DNA from: an uncultured Eubacteriales bacterium
GTDB lineage: Bacteria > Bacillota > Clostridia > Oscillospirales > Acutalibacteraceae
NCBI GenBank assembly: GCA_900320235.1
Contig: ONRO01000243.1
Location: 1 to 10,935 of the forward strand
Direction of reading: 5' to 3'
DNA: 10,935 nt
The notes beneath the pieces are model-generated. The model was given only the letters and a program-made list of their open reading frames with translations, did no database searches and was not told the origin of the DNA. The translations under genes and the position numbers were made by a program. This document shows, piece after piece, positions 1 to 6,255 of this stretch (positions are counted from its first letter, which is position 1; each line of letters begins with the position of its first letter).

Positions 1-1
1 C

Positions 2-217
2 TGGACTGACAGCTGGAAAACAGCTGACGGAAAAGTAATAAACTGGCTTTGCAATGAACACTGCTATGTTCTGACAGGAATGTCAGCAGACAGGAGCCGT
101 GTTTATGTTGCCGATCCAATGACTGATACGAATGAACTGCTTGATTATGATTCAGAGGAATTTCTCAGACATTACAGGGAACTCGGCAGTCATGCAGTCG
201 TAATAGATGTAAGATAA
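2..217 (+). CDS. C39-like papain-fold cysteine peptidase, C-terminal part (5' truncated by window edge)
   Basis: An open frame runs in from the left edge and ends at TAA 215-217, giving the last 71 residues of a protein. The fragment contains EHCYVLTG (visible residues 19-26) followed by VYVADP (34-39) and ends with LGSHAVVI. In C39-like peptidases (Pfam Peptidase_C39_2 type) the His of an H-x-V-L-x-G motif and the Asp of a V-x-D-P motif are the second and third catalytic residues. The catalytic Cys would lie upstream of the window. Such proteins in Clostridia are often secreted or surface proteins that cleave peptides, but no signal peptide can be seen here because the N-terminus is missing. 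It is followed by its own terminator, so it is not part of the ilv operon. The family call rests on the short His/Asp block and overall pattern, so it is likely but not certain. Confidence 0.7.
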   Translation, partial: WTDSWKTADGKVINWLCNEHCYVLTGMSADRSRVYVADPMTDTNELLDYDSEEFLRHYRELGSHAVVIDVR

Positions 218-223
218 AATGAA

Positions 224-263
224 AAAGGGAGTATGAGCGTAATGCCGTACTCCTTTATTGTTT
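224..263 (+). terminator. Intrinsic terminator after the C39-like gene
   Basis: The arms GGAGTA (228-233) and TACTCC (248-253) pair, extended by AAA (224-226) with TTT (254-256) around a bulged G. The loop has 14 bases and a T-rich run (TTTATTGTTT) follows. The hairpin starts 7 bases after the stop codon. The stem is moderate and the T run is interrupted, so termination may be partial. Confidence 0.6.
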
Positions 264-344
264 GGATTTGAAATAACTAATATGATGTATACGAAATTGA
301 CACCGTAGTTACGGACGATGAGTAATTATTTATCAGTGCTGTGC

Positions 345-373
345 TTGACATGTATTTTTAATGATGGTATAAT
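345..373 (+). promoter_or_regulatory. Consensus sigma-A promoter of the ilv operon
   Basis: A perfect -35 box TTGACA (345-350) and a perfect -10 box TATAAT (368-373) are separated by exactly 17 bases. TGG immediately before the -10 box makes an extended -10. The start site is expected near 380, leaving a leader of about 79 nt before ilvB. A match this close to consensus predicts high basal strength, so control probably acts through repression or after initiation. Confidence 0.88.
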
Positions 374-391
374 GTAGTCTGATATATATTA

Positions 392-429
392 GGACAAGTG
401 TATCGGAAACTATTGTGATCCACTGTTCC
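392..429 (+). promoter_or_regulatory. Leader hairpin upstream of ilvB
   Basis: Thirteen bases at 392-404 are complementary to 417-429 at 10 of 13 positions (GGA/TCC, AGTG/CACT, ATC/GAT blocks), with a 12-base loop. It begins about 12 nt after the predicted start site and ends 15 bases before the ribosome binding site GGGAGG (445-450). No T run follows, so it is not a simple terminator. No leader peptide rich in Ile/Leu/Val and no T-box sequence is visible. It could be an mRNA-stabilising element, a repressor site (imperfect dyad) or part of an attenuator. Confidence 0.4.
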
Positions 430-458
430 TTATGATATTGTCTTGGGAGGAAAATACA

Positions 459-2078
459 ATGATTAGCGGAGCAGAGATCATGGTAAAATGCCTGCAACAG
501 GAAAATGTATCCGTGGTTTTCGGATATCCGGGTGCGGTGATTTGCCCGTTTTTTGATTATCTTTATAAAACTGATATAAAAGCGGTTCTTGTGCGTCAGG
601 AACAGAACGCTGCCCACAGTGCAAGCGGCTATGCCAGAGCATTGAGTACAGTAGGTGTATGTGTTGCTACTTCCGGCCCCGGTGCCCTTAATATGATAAC
701 CGGTATCGCAACTGCATATATGGATTCAATTCCGCTTGTGTGCATCACAGGACAGGTAAAAAGCGATGTCCTCGGAAGGGATGTTTTTCAGGAAGCTGAT
801 ATTACAGGTGCCTGCGAATCATTTGTAAAGCACAGCTATCTTGTAAAGGATACTGCGCAGCTTCCGAGAATTTTCAAGGAGGCATTCCATATTGCTTCAA
901 CAGGCCGTCCGGGTCCTGTACTCATTGACGTTCCCGTTGATGTGCAGACAGCAGAGATCGAGGAATTCGTTTATCCTGAAAAGGTAAATATAATAGGCTA
1001 TAAGCCCAGCGTCAAGGGACATCCCATGCAGATAAAAAGAGCTCTTGAAATGATAGCTGAGTCGAAGAAACCGGTCATCTGTGCAGGCGGCGGTGTTCTT
1101 TCAAGCGGTGCAAAGCCAAGACTCCGGGAATTTTCCGAGAAAACAGGTATTCCTGTTGTATCGACAATGATGGGTATAGGCGTAATGCCGAGTGATGATC
1201 CGCTGTATGTTGGAATGCTCGGAAGCCATGGTAAAAAAGCAGCAAATGTCACTGTTCATAATGCAGATCTTGTGATACTTTGCGGAGCAAGAGTAGGCGA
1301 CAGGGCAGTTGCTTCACCTGATCAGGTTGTTGAACATGCAAATGTAATACATATAGATATAGATCCTGCCGAAATAGGCAAGAATATGAAAACGACTGTT
1401 CCGATAGTCGGAGATATGAAAAATGTTCTTTCGCAGATGCTCAAGGATGTTGATTACACCACACCTGAGGAGTGGAAACAGCAGATAGAGTGCTGGAAGG
1501 CTGAATATGCAAAGGAGCCTGAAACATTTGAGGGCTTTGTTGAGCCGAAGAGCTTTATTGCAAAGCTATCAAAGCTTGTACATACAAAGGCAATAATGGT
1601 TGCCGATGTAGGACAGAACCAGATATGGTGTGCAAACAATTACCGTATTAAGGACGGACGTTTCTTCACATCTGGCGGTATGGGTACGATGGGATATTCT
1701 GTTCCTGCTGCGGTAGGAGCAAAGCTTGCAAGACCGACAAGAGATGTAGTTGCGGTCTGCGGAGACGGTTCATTCCAGATGGCACTGCCGGAGCTTGCAA
1801 CAATTGCAGTTGAAAAGCTGAATGTCAAGATCATAGTAATGAGAAATACCGTGCTTGGCATGGTGCATGAACTTCAGGACAAGCATTACGGCAGCCGTTA
1901 TGCTGTTACAGAGCTTGAAGAAGTACCTGATTTTGTAAAGCTTGCACAGTCATATGGAATAGATGCAGCCTTTGCAAGCTCAAATGAAGAGGCTGAAATG
2001 TATACAAAACAGATGCTCAGAAGCGACAAGCCCTTTGTCCTTGTCTGTAATGTACACCCGAGAACATCTTCAATATAA
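459..2078 (+). CDS. ilvB: Acetohydroxyacid (acetolactate) synthase large subunit
   Basis: This is the catalytic subunit of the cytoplasmic enzyme that condenses two pyruvates to acetolactate, or pyruvate with 2-ketobutyrate, the first common step of valine, leucine and isoleucine synthesis. The 539 residues show the three domains of the thiamine-diphosphate enzymes. The N-terminal pyrimidine-binding domain has the activating Glu48 in VRQEQNAAH. The central FAD-binding domain is at about 190-330. The C-terminal diphosphate domain has VCGDGSF (433-439) leading to MRN at 461-463. The ATG at 459 is preferred to an in-frame ATG at 432 because GGGAGG (445-450) lies 8 bases before it and the protein then starts as in the family. 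The enzyme is slightly shorter than the usual 560-570 residues. Where most anabolic enzymes have Trp after GMV (GMVxxW), this one has Leu472. ilvN follows 12 bases downstream, which supports an anabolic rather than catabolic role. Confidence 0.95.
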   Translation: MISGAEIMVKCLQQENVSVVFGYPGAVICPFFDYLYKTDIKAVLVRQEQNAAHSASGYARALSTVGVCVATSGPGALNMITGIATAYMDSIPLVCITGQVKSDVLGRDVFQEADITGACESFVKHSYLVKDTAQLPRIFKEAFHIASTGRPGPVLIDVPVDVQTAEIEEFVYPEKVNIIGYKPSVKGHPMQIKRALEMIAESKKPVICAGGGVLSSGAKPRLREFSEKTGIPVVSTMMGIGVMPSDDPLYVGMLGSHGKKAANVTVHNADLVILCGARVGDRAVASPDQVVEHANVIHIDIDPAEIGKNMKTTVPIVGDMKNVLSQMLKDVDYTTPEEWKQQIECWKAEYAKEPETFEGFVEPKSFIAKLSKLVHTKAIMVADVGQNQIWCANNYRIKDGRFFTSGGMGTMGYSVPAAVGAKLARPTRDVVAVCGDGSFQMALPELATIAVEKLNVKIIVMRNTVLGMVHELQDKHYGSRYAVTELEEVPDFVKLAQSYGIDAAFASSNEEAEMYTKQMLRSDKPFVLVCNVHPRTSSI

Positions 2079-2090
2079 GGAGGCGCCGAA

Positions 2091-2582
2091 ATGAAATATA
2101 CACTTTCTGTATTGGTTGAAAACCATCCCGGCGTACTTTCAAAGGTTTCGGGACTGTTCTCACGCAGAGCGTTCAATATTGACAGCCTTGCTGTGGGTAT
2201 TACAGAGGACCCGGGTATATCAAGAATGACCATAGTTGCCGACGGCGACGAATATGTGATAGAGCAGCTTGAAAAACAGCTGAATAAGGTGATCCCCGTA
2301 ATAAAGGTAAGAACATACACCGAGGGAGATTATATCAGTCGGGAGCTTTCGCTTATCAAGGTGAACAGTCCGACAAACAAGAGGCTTGACATAATGAAAA
2401 TTGCCGAGCTGATGGAAGCAAGGATCGTTGATGTTTCTGTTGGAACAATGACTCTGCAGTTTGCAGATACCGTTGAGAGATTTGAAACACTGTGCGATCT
2501 GTTAAAACCGTATGGTATCCGTGAAATTGTAAGAACGGGAACGGTAGCAATCGAAAAAGATTCGACTCTTTCCAGAAAATGA
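2091..2582 (+). CDS. ilvN: Acetolactate synthase small (regulatory) subunit
   Basis: This is the regulatory partner of IlvB; it raises activity and confers feedback inhibition by valine. The 163 residues match the length of the IlvH/IlvN family. An N-terminal ACT domain (about 3-75) carries the family motif NHPGVL (11-16) and NIDSL (29-33), the region forming the valine site at the ACT dimer interface. A second ACT-like C-terminal domain (about 80-155) ends in IREIVRTG. The ribosome binding site AAGGAGG overlaps the ilvB stop codon region and lies 7 bases before the ATG, so translational coupling with ilvB is likely. The Asn and Gly of NHPG are retained, so valine sensitivity is expected (inference). 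Confidence 0.94.
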   Translation: MKYTLSVLVENHPGVLSKVSGLFSRRAFNIDSLAVGITEDPGISRMTIVADGDEYVIEQLEKQLNKVIPVIKVRTYTEGDYISRELSLIKVNSPTNKRLDIMKIAELMEARIVDVSVGTMTLQFADTVERFETLCDLLKPYGIREIVRTGTVAIEKDSTLSRK

Positions 2583-2774
2583 TTTTTACGGATTCATAAT
2601 AAAAAAGCTGCGCCGAAGAAAAAACTTTTCAGGGGTTGACTGTTCCTTGTGTTTTTCCTTTGCCGCCTGCTATGTGCTGACGTCAAAGGAAAAGCGCCGG
2701 GAGGGACGCTTCAAAGAAGGTCTTTCCAGCGGCTGCGGTCAATAATTAATTATATTTTATTGGAGGTCTTTAAA
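2583..2774 (+). promoter_or_regulatory. Structured ilvN-ilvC spacer, candidate RNA element
   Basis: This 192-base spacer has no stop-free gene of its own and no convincing promoter. A TTGACT at 2636-2641 has no -10 at a usable distance. It does hold consecutive hairpins. A 10-bp perfect stem joins 2653-2662 to 2684-2693 (21-base loop). AGCG/CGCT joins 2693-2696 to 2707-2710. AAAGA/TCTTT joins 2713-2717 to 2721-2725 with a 3-base loop. GGAAA at 2688-2692 could instead pair with TTTCC at 2723-2727, an alternative to the first stem. None is followed by a T run, so these are not terminators. An AT-rich stretch follows and then the ilvC ribosome binding site GGAGG (2762-2766). Possible roles are attenuation, RNA processing or mRNA stabilisation that lifts ilvC expression. 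The class is unknown. Confidence 0.4.
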
Positions 2775-3785
2775 ATGCCAAAAATTTATTATCAGCCTGA
2801 CTGCGATATCAACGTACTCAAGGACAAGACAGTTGCTATTATCGGTTACGGCAGCCAGGGTCATGCTCATGCTCTTAACCTTCGTGACAGCGGAGTAAAG
2901 GTTATCATCGGTCTTTACGAGGGAAGCAAGAGATGGAACCATGTAAAGGAGCTTGGCTTCGAGGTTTACACAACTGCTGAGGCTACACAGAAGGCTGACG
3001 TTATTATGATCCTCACACCTGATGAGAAGCAGGCTGCTATCTTCAAGAACGATATTGAGCCTAACCTCACAGAGGGCAAGGCTATTGCTTTTGCACACGG
3101 CTTCAACATTCACTTCAAGCAGATCGTTCCTCCGTCAAACGTAGACGTATTCATGATCGCTCCGAAGGCTCCGGGACACACAGTTCGTTCAGAGTATGTT
3201 GAGGGCAAGGGTACACCGGCTCTCGTAGCAGTATATCAGGATGCTTCAGGCAAGTGTCTTGACATTGCTCTTGCATACGGTGCAGGCATCGGTGCAGCTC
3301 GTGCAGCAGTAATGGAGACAACATTCAGAATTGAAACAGAAACTGACCTCTTTGGTGAGCAGGCTGTTCTTTGCGGCGGTGTTACAGCTCTCATGCAGGC
3401 TGGTTTTGAAACTCTCGTAGAAGCTGGTTATGCTCCTGAGAATGCATATTTCGAGTGCATTCACGAGATGAAGCTTATAGTTGACCTTATTTACAGCGGT
3501 GGTTTCTCAATGATGAGATACTCTATTTCTGACACAGCTGAATTCGGTGATTATGAGACAGGTAAGAGAATCATCACTGACGAAACAAAGAAGGAAATGA
3601 AGAAAGTTCTTGCAGAGATCCAGGATGGTACATTTGCATCAAAGTGGATTGCAGAGAACAAGAACGGCAGAGCTCATTTCAATGCTATGCGTGCTCTGAA
3701 GGCTGAGCATCAGCTCGAGACAGTCGGCAAGGAGATCCGCAAGATGTACGCTTGGAACGAGACAGACGACAAGTACGCTGACTGA
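2775..3785 (+). CDS. ilvC: Ketol-acid reductoisomerase (class I, short form)
   Basis: The enzyme isomerises and reduces acetolactate or acetohydroxybutyrate to the dihydroxy acids, the second common step of branched-chain amino-acid synthesis. The 336 residues fit the short class I form. The N-terminal Rossmann domain has GYGSQG (24-29) and the dinucleotide-specificity loop GLYEGSKRW (46-54). Catalytic-region residues His108 (AHGFN) and Lys131 (KAPGH) are present. Magnesium ligands sit in DLFGE (Asp191, Glu195) and in Glu227 and Glu231 of the knotted C-terminal domain, with YSIS at 249-252. The ATG at 2775 is chosen because GGAGG lies 8 bases upstream; a longer in-frame GTG start at 2649 would add 42 residues not seen in the family. 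Codon choice is distinctly biased (frequent CTC, ATC, AAG, GAC) compared with ilvB, suggesting high expression. A strong terminator follows. Confidence 0.96.
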   Translation: MPKIYYQPDCDINVLKDKTVAIIGYGSQGHAHALNLRDSGVKVIIGLYEGSKRWNHVKELGFEVYTTAEATQKADVIMILTPDEKQAAIFKNDIEPNLTEGKAIAFAHGFNIHFKQIVPPSNVDVFMIAPKAPGHTVRSEYVEGKGTPALVAVYQDASGKCLDIALAYGAGIGAARAAVMETTFRIETETDLFGEQAVLCGGVTALMQAGFETLVEAGYAPENAYFECIHEMKLIVDLIYSGGFSMMRYSISDTAEFGDYETGKRIITDETKKEMKKVLAEIQDGTFASKWIAENKNGRAHFNAMRALKAEHQLETVGKEIRKMYAWNETDDKYAD

Positions 3786-3810
3786 TTTTTTCAAGTACAT
3801 AAATGATTAT

Positions 3811-3847
3811 AACCGGTATCACTCATTTGCGGTGATGCCGGTTTTTT
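3811..3847 (+). terminator. Intrinsic terminator of the ilv operon
   Basis: A 12-bp stem joins 3811-3822 to 3832-3843 (AACCGG and CCGGTT at the base, one G-U pair), with a 9-base loop and six T's at 3842-3847. It lies 25 bases after the ilvC stop. Bases 3848-3965, between this and the facing hairpin of the opposite operon, hold no feature I can support beyond an AT-rich run. Confidence 0.92.
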
Positions 3848-3965
3848 CTACCTGCTTTGTTACGCTGATTCTGACAATTTACGTACCGATGTTCACTTCC
3901 GGCTGAACGTTGAAGCAGCAAATACGAAAATAATTATTAATTATTCATTATACATTTTTCATTAA

Positions 3966-4008
3966 ATACAGCGGTACATTCAGGATAGACCGGAATGTAC
4001 CGCTGTAT
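3966..4008 (-). terminator. 16-bp hairpin ending the lysine operon (probable terminator)
   Basis: A perfect 16-bp stem joins 3966-3981 to 3993-4008 with an 11-base loop. It begins 26 bases past the stop codon of the ACT-domain gene, the right place for the end of the minus-strand operon. On the minus strand only short T runs follow (TTTAAT then A's), so it is a weaker fit to the classical intrinsic terminator than its stem suggests. It may also act as an mRNA 3' stabiliser or a barrier to readthrough from the convergent ilv operon. Confidence 0.6.
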
Positions 4009-4034
4009 AATAGCATATTGAACTTTATGCAGGA

Positions 4035-4484
4035 TCAGTATTCTGCCTTGTCAAGAGCTGCGAACGCAGCGTCAAAATCAGCCATAGTTACAAGAACGGA
4101 TATCTGTGATTCACTTGTTGTGATAAGTCTGATATCTGCCTTTGAAGCCGCAATTGCTCCTAAGATCTTTGCAGCAACACCCGGACAGTTGACCATGCTG
4201 TCATCGTCAATGCTTATCTTGCGGTTTCCGCTGCTGACGATGGATTTTACTGTTCCGTCCTCAAGCTTTGAGGTATAGCTGAGTGTTGTGATAAGGTCGT
4301 CGTCATTGATGGTGAAAGAAACGCTTGTCCTTGAACTCTGAACGGGGGATACTGAAATCATATCCACATCAACGCCGAGCTCAGCGATCTTTTTGAAAAC
4401 ATCTGCGATAAAAGCAATATCCGCAGGAATGTTCTGAAGCGTAATAAGGCTGATATCCTCATAGGCTGTAATTGTAGGTTTCAT
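4035..4484 (-). CDS. Stand-alone double ACT-domain protein, aspartokinase regulatory-tail type
   Basis: This 149-residue protein consists of two ACT domains and nothing else. ACT1 spans about residues 10-70 (ending VDMISVSPV and a TSVSFTI strand) and ACT2 about 85-149. ACT2 contains PGVAAKI (101-107) and LITTSESQISVLV (120-132). These closely resemble the motifs in the C-terminal regulatory pair of aspartokinase, where lysine or threonine binds. There is no kinase domain, and no truncated remnant lies upstream, because the frame starts cleanly at an ATG 6 bases after AAAGGAGC. It is the last gene of the asd-dapA-dapB operon, 42 bases after dapB. A role as an amino-acid sensor or regulatory partner of a separate aspartokinase is an inference from homology and context. 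The aspartokinase gene itself is not in the window. Confidence 0.85.
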   Translation of the reverse strand: MKPTITAYEDISLITLQNIPADIAFIADVFKKIAELGVDVDMISVSPVQSSRTSVSFTINDDDLITTLSYTSKLEDGTVKSIVSSGNRKISIDDDSMVNCPGVAAKILGAIAASKADIRLITTSESQISVLVTMADFDAAFAALDKAEY

Positions 4485-4526
4485 AGGTTTGCTCCTTTCT
4501 CTGGCTGATCTTAAAGGGTGTATGTA

Positions 4527-5282
4527 TTATTTAGAAGCGAGAAGGTCTGACATATCGTACATTCCCGGTTCTTTTCCCTTGAGGAAAACTGCGGCATTAA
4601 GTGCGCCGACAGCAAAAACTGTCTTTGAACGTGCGCTGTGGCTGATTTTGAGAATCTCGTCAGTTCCGGCAAAAATAATCTCATGCTCACCGACAATATT
4701 GCCGCCTCTTACTGAATGAATGCCGATCTCCTTCTTTTCACGCTTTTTTCTGTAAGCATGGCGGTCATAAACATATTCTGATTCCTCGCGGACCTCTTTT
4801 ACAGCGTCAGCGATCATCAGTGCAGTACCGCTCGGAGCGTCAAGCTTCTGATTATGGTGCTGCTCAACGATCTCAACGTCAAAGTCCTCGCCGAAAACGG
4901 CAGCAGCTTTTTTAGCAAGCTCGATGATAAGATTGATGCCAAGTGACATATTTCCTGAATAGAACACAGGAATGCTCTTTGCAGCCTCAAAGATCTTTGC
5001 CTTCTGCTCTTCATTGTAGCCTGTTGTGCAGATGACGCAGGGAAGCTTATTCTGTATTGCAAAGCTGAGCATATCGTCAAGTACAACAGGATTTGAAAAA
5101 TCAATAATAACATCTGCCTGAGCTGTAATCTCAGAAAAGCTTTTTGCATATTCAAAATCAGCGTTTACAGGAGCTGCAATATCAACTCCGGCTGATATTT
5201 TACAGTCTGTCCTTGCAGCTGCACAGCCGATAATGCTTGCGCCCATCTTGCCTGAGCAGCCTGAAAGAATAATATTTGTCAT
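4527..5282 (-). CDS. dapB: 4-hydroxy-tetrahydrodipicolinate reductase
   Basis: DapB reduces the DapA product with NAD(P)H to tetrahydrodipicolinate in the diaminopimelate/lysine pathway in the cytoplasm. The 251 residues are typical of Firmicute enzymes (E. coli has 273). The N-terminal Rossmann motif GCSGKMG is at 8-14, and TTGY at 86-89 follows the dinucleotide domain. The signature of the substrate domain, EQHHNQKLDAPSGTA (140-154), holds the catalytic His142 or His143 and Lys146. RGGNIVGEHEI (192-202) is also conserved. The start ATG (minus strand, 5282) is preceded by a modest ribosome binding site (GGAG, about 9 bases away). dapA ends 68 bases upstream, with a hairpin in the gap. The ACT-domain gene follows. 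Confidence 0.96.
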   Translation of the reverse strand: MTNIILSGCSGKMGASIIGCAAARTDCKISAGVDIAAPVNADFEYAKSFSEITAQADVIIDFSNPVVLDDMLSFAIQNKLPCVICTTGYNEEQKAKIFEAAKSIPVFYSGNMSLGINLIIELAKKAAAVFGEDFDVEIVEQHHNQKLDAPSGTALMIADAVKEVREESEYVYDRHAYRKKREKKEIGIHSVRGGNIVGEHEIIFAGTDEILKISHSARSKTVFAVGALNAAVFLKGKEPGMYDMSDLLASK

Positions 5283-5311
5283 TTTAAACGTCTCCGTTCC
5301 GGATAATATTT

Positions 5312-5340
5312 TCCTGCCGCAAAAAGAATTTACGGCAGGA
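5312..5340 (-). repeat. dapA-dapB intergenic hairpin
   Basis: The arms TCCTGCCG (5312-5319) and CGGCAGGA (5333-5340) form a perfect 8-bp stem with a 13-base loop, between the dapA stop and the dapB start. On the transcribed (minus) strand it is followed by AAAATATTATCC, not a T run, so it should not terminate the operon. On the plus strand it is followed by T6, so it could stop antisense readthrough. A processing or stability element between two cistrons is the other reading. Confidence 0.45.
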
Positions 5341-5350
5341 TGATTTTTTA

Positions 5351-6238
5351 TCAGATAAGTCCGTAGGACTTCATGCAGTCTGTGAGCGCAGCAAGTCCGC
5401 TGTCAGTCATAGGAGCAAGCGGAAGTCTGCACGGTCCGCAGTTATATCCCAGAAGATTCATAGCAGCCTTAACAGGGATCGGGTTAACATCAGAGAAAAG
5501 CGCATCCATAAGTGCGATGTACTTTTTCTGCATATCAAAGCTGCCCTTGAAATCTCCGTCAAGAGCCTTCTGAACAAGCTCATGCGATTCCTTCGGAAGG
5601 ACATTTGCGAAAACAGAGATTACACCAAGACCGCCCATTGCTGTGATAGCGAAAGCCTGAGCATCCTCGCCGCTGTAAACGTCAAGGTTATCGCCGCAGA
5701 GAGCCATTGTGCGTACAAGAGCGGAAAGGTCGCCGTTAGCTTCCTTTGTAGCCTTGATGTTCGGGTGTTTACAAAGCTCTGCATAGGTTTCTGGGCGGAT
5801 ATTGCAGCCTGTTCTTGAAGGAACGTTGTAAAGGATGATAGGTGTATTTACCTTGTCTGCAATATAATTATAATGTCTGATAAGACCGCTCTGTGAGGTC
5901 TTGTTGTAGTATGGAGTAACTGAAAGAATAGCGTCAGCGCCGAGCTTTTCAGCTTCAACAGAAAGCTCTGCAGCAAAAGCAGTATCATTGCTTCCTGCAC
6001 CAGCGATAACAGGAACTCTGCCGTCAACCTTCTTTACAGTATATTCAATTACCTTGCAGTGTTCTTCACCGCTCATGGTTGCGGATTCGCCTGTTGTACC
6101 GCAGGCAATAATGGCATCAATACCGTTTTCGATCTGAAAATCGATAAGCTTGCCATATTCGTCATAATTTACGCTGCCGTCATTGTTCATAGGAGTAACG
6201 ATAGCAACGCCCGAACCGGTAAAAATATGGTCTGCCAT
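5351..6238 (-). CDS. dapA: 4-hydroxy-tetrahydrodipicolinate synthase
   Basis: DapA condenses aspartate semialdehyde with pyruvate, the committed step to diaminopimelate and lysine. The 295 residues form a TIM barrel of the NAL/DHDPS family. GTTGE (47-51) binds pyruvate, VTPYYN (107-112) and YNVPSRTG (137-144) supply the catalytic triad tyrosines and the substrate-binding Arg142, and Lys165 in ATKEANGD is the Schiff-base lysine. The start is clear: AAGGAGG (6246-6252 on the minus strand) lies 7 bases before the ATG, and the asd stop codon is 17 bases upstream, so the two genes are tightly linked. Many Gram-positive DapA enzymes are insensitive to lysine. Here the operon is controlled by a lysine riboswitch, which would make transcription the main control (inference). 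Confidence 0.97.
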   Translation of the reverse strand: MADHIFTGSGVAIVTPMNNDGSVNYDEYGKLIDFQIENGIDAIIACGTTGESATMSGEEHCKVIEYTVKKVDGRVPVIAGAGSNDTAFAAELSVEAEKLGADAILSVTPYYNKTSQSGLIRHYNYIADKVNTPIILYNVPSRTGCNIRPETYAELCKHPNIKATKEANGDLSALVRTMALCGDNLDVYSGEDAQAFAITAMGGLGVISVFANVLPKESHELVQKALDGDFKGSFDMQKKYIALMDALFSDVNPIPVKAAMNLLGYNCGPCRLPLAPMTDSGLAALTDCMKSYGLI

Positions 6239-6255
6239 ATTATTTCCTCCTTAAA

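Noticed and set aside
432..458. Longer ilvB start at ATG 432
   Set aside because: It has no ribosome binding site, and it would add nine residues with no family counterpart. ATG 459 has GGGAGG at good spacing and a normal family start.
218..458. T-box or leader-peptide attenuator ahead of ilvB
   Set aside because: No T-box consensus and no Ile/Leu/Val-rich short ORF is visible in the roughly 79-nt leader.
1898..2320. 140-codon open frame on the minus strand across ilvB/ilvN
   Set aside because: It is antisense to two clear genes, has no ribosome binding site or recognisable product, and is a shadow of their codon usage.
2636..2664. Internal ilvC promoter from TTGACT at 2636
   Set aside because: No acceptable -10 sequence at 16-18 bases; the AT-rich run at 2741-2760 is too close to the ribosome binding site and lacks a -35.
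2649..2774. GTG-initiated 42-residue extension of IlvC
   Set aside because: No ribosome binding site; the family begins at the Met encoded at 2775, which has GGAGG 8 bases upstream.
3848..3965. Gene or RNA in the gap between the convergent operons
   Set aside because: No open frame with a ribosome binding site and no strong structure; only an AT-rich run and a weak GTTCA/TGAAC pairing.
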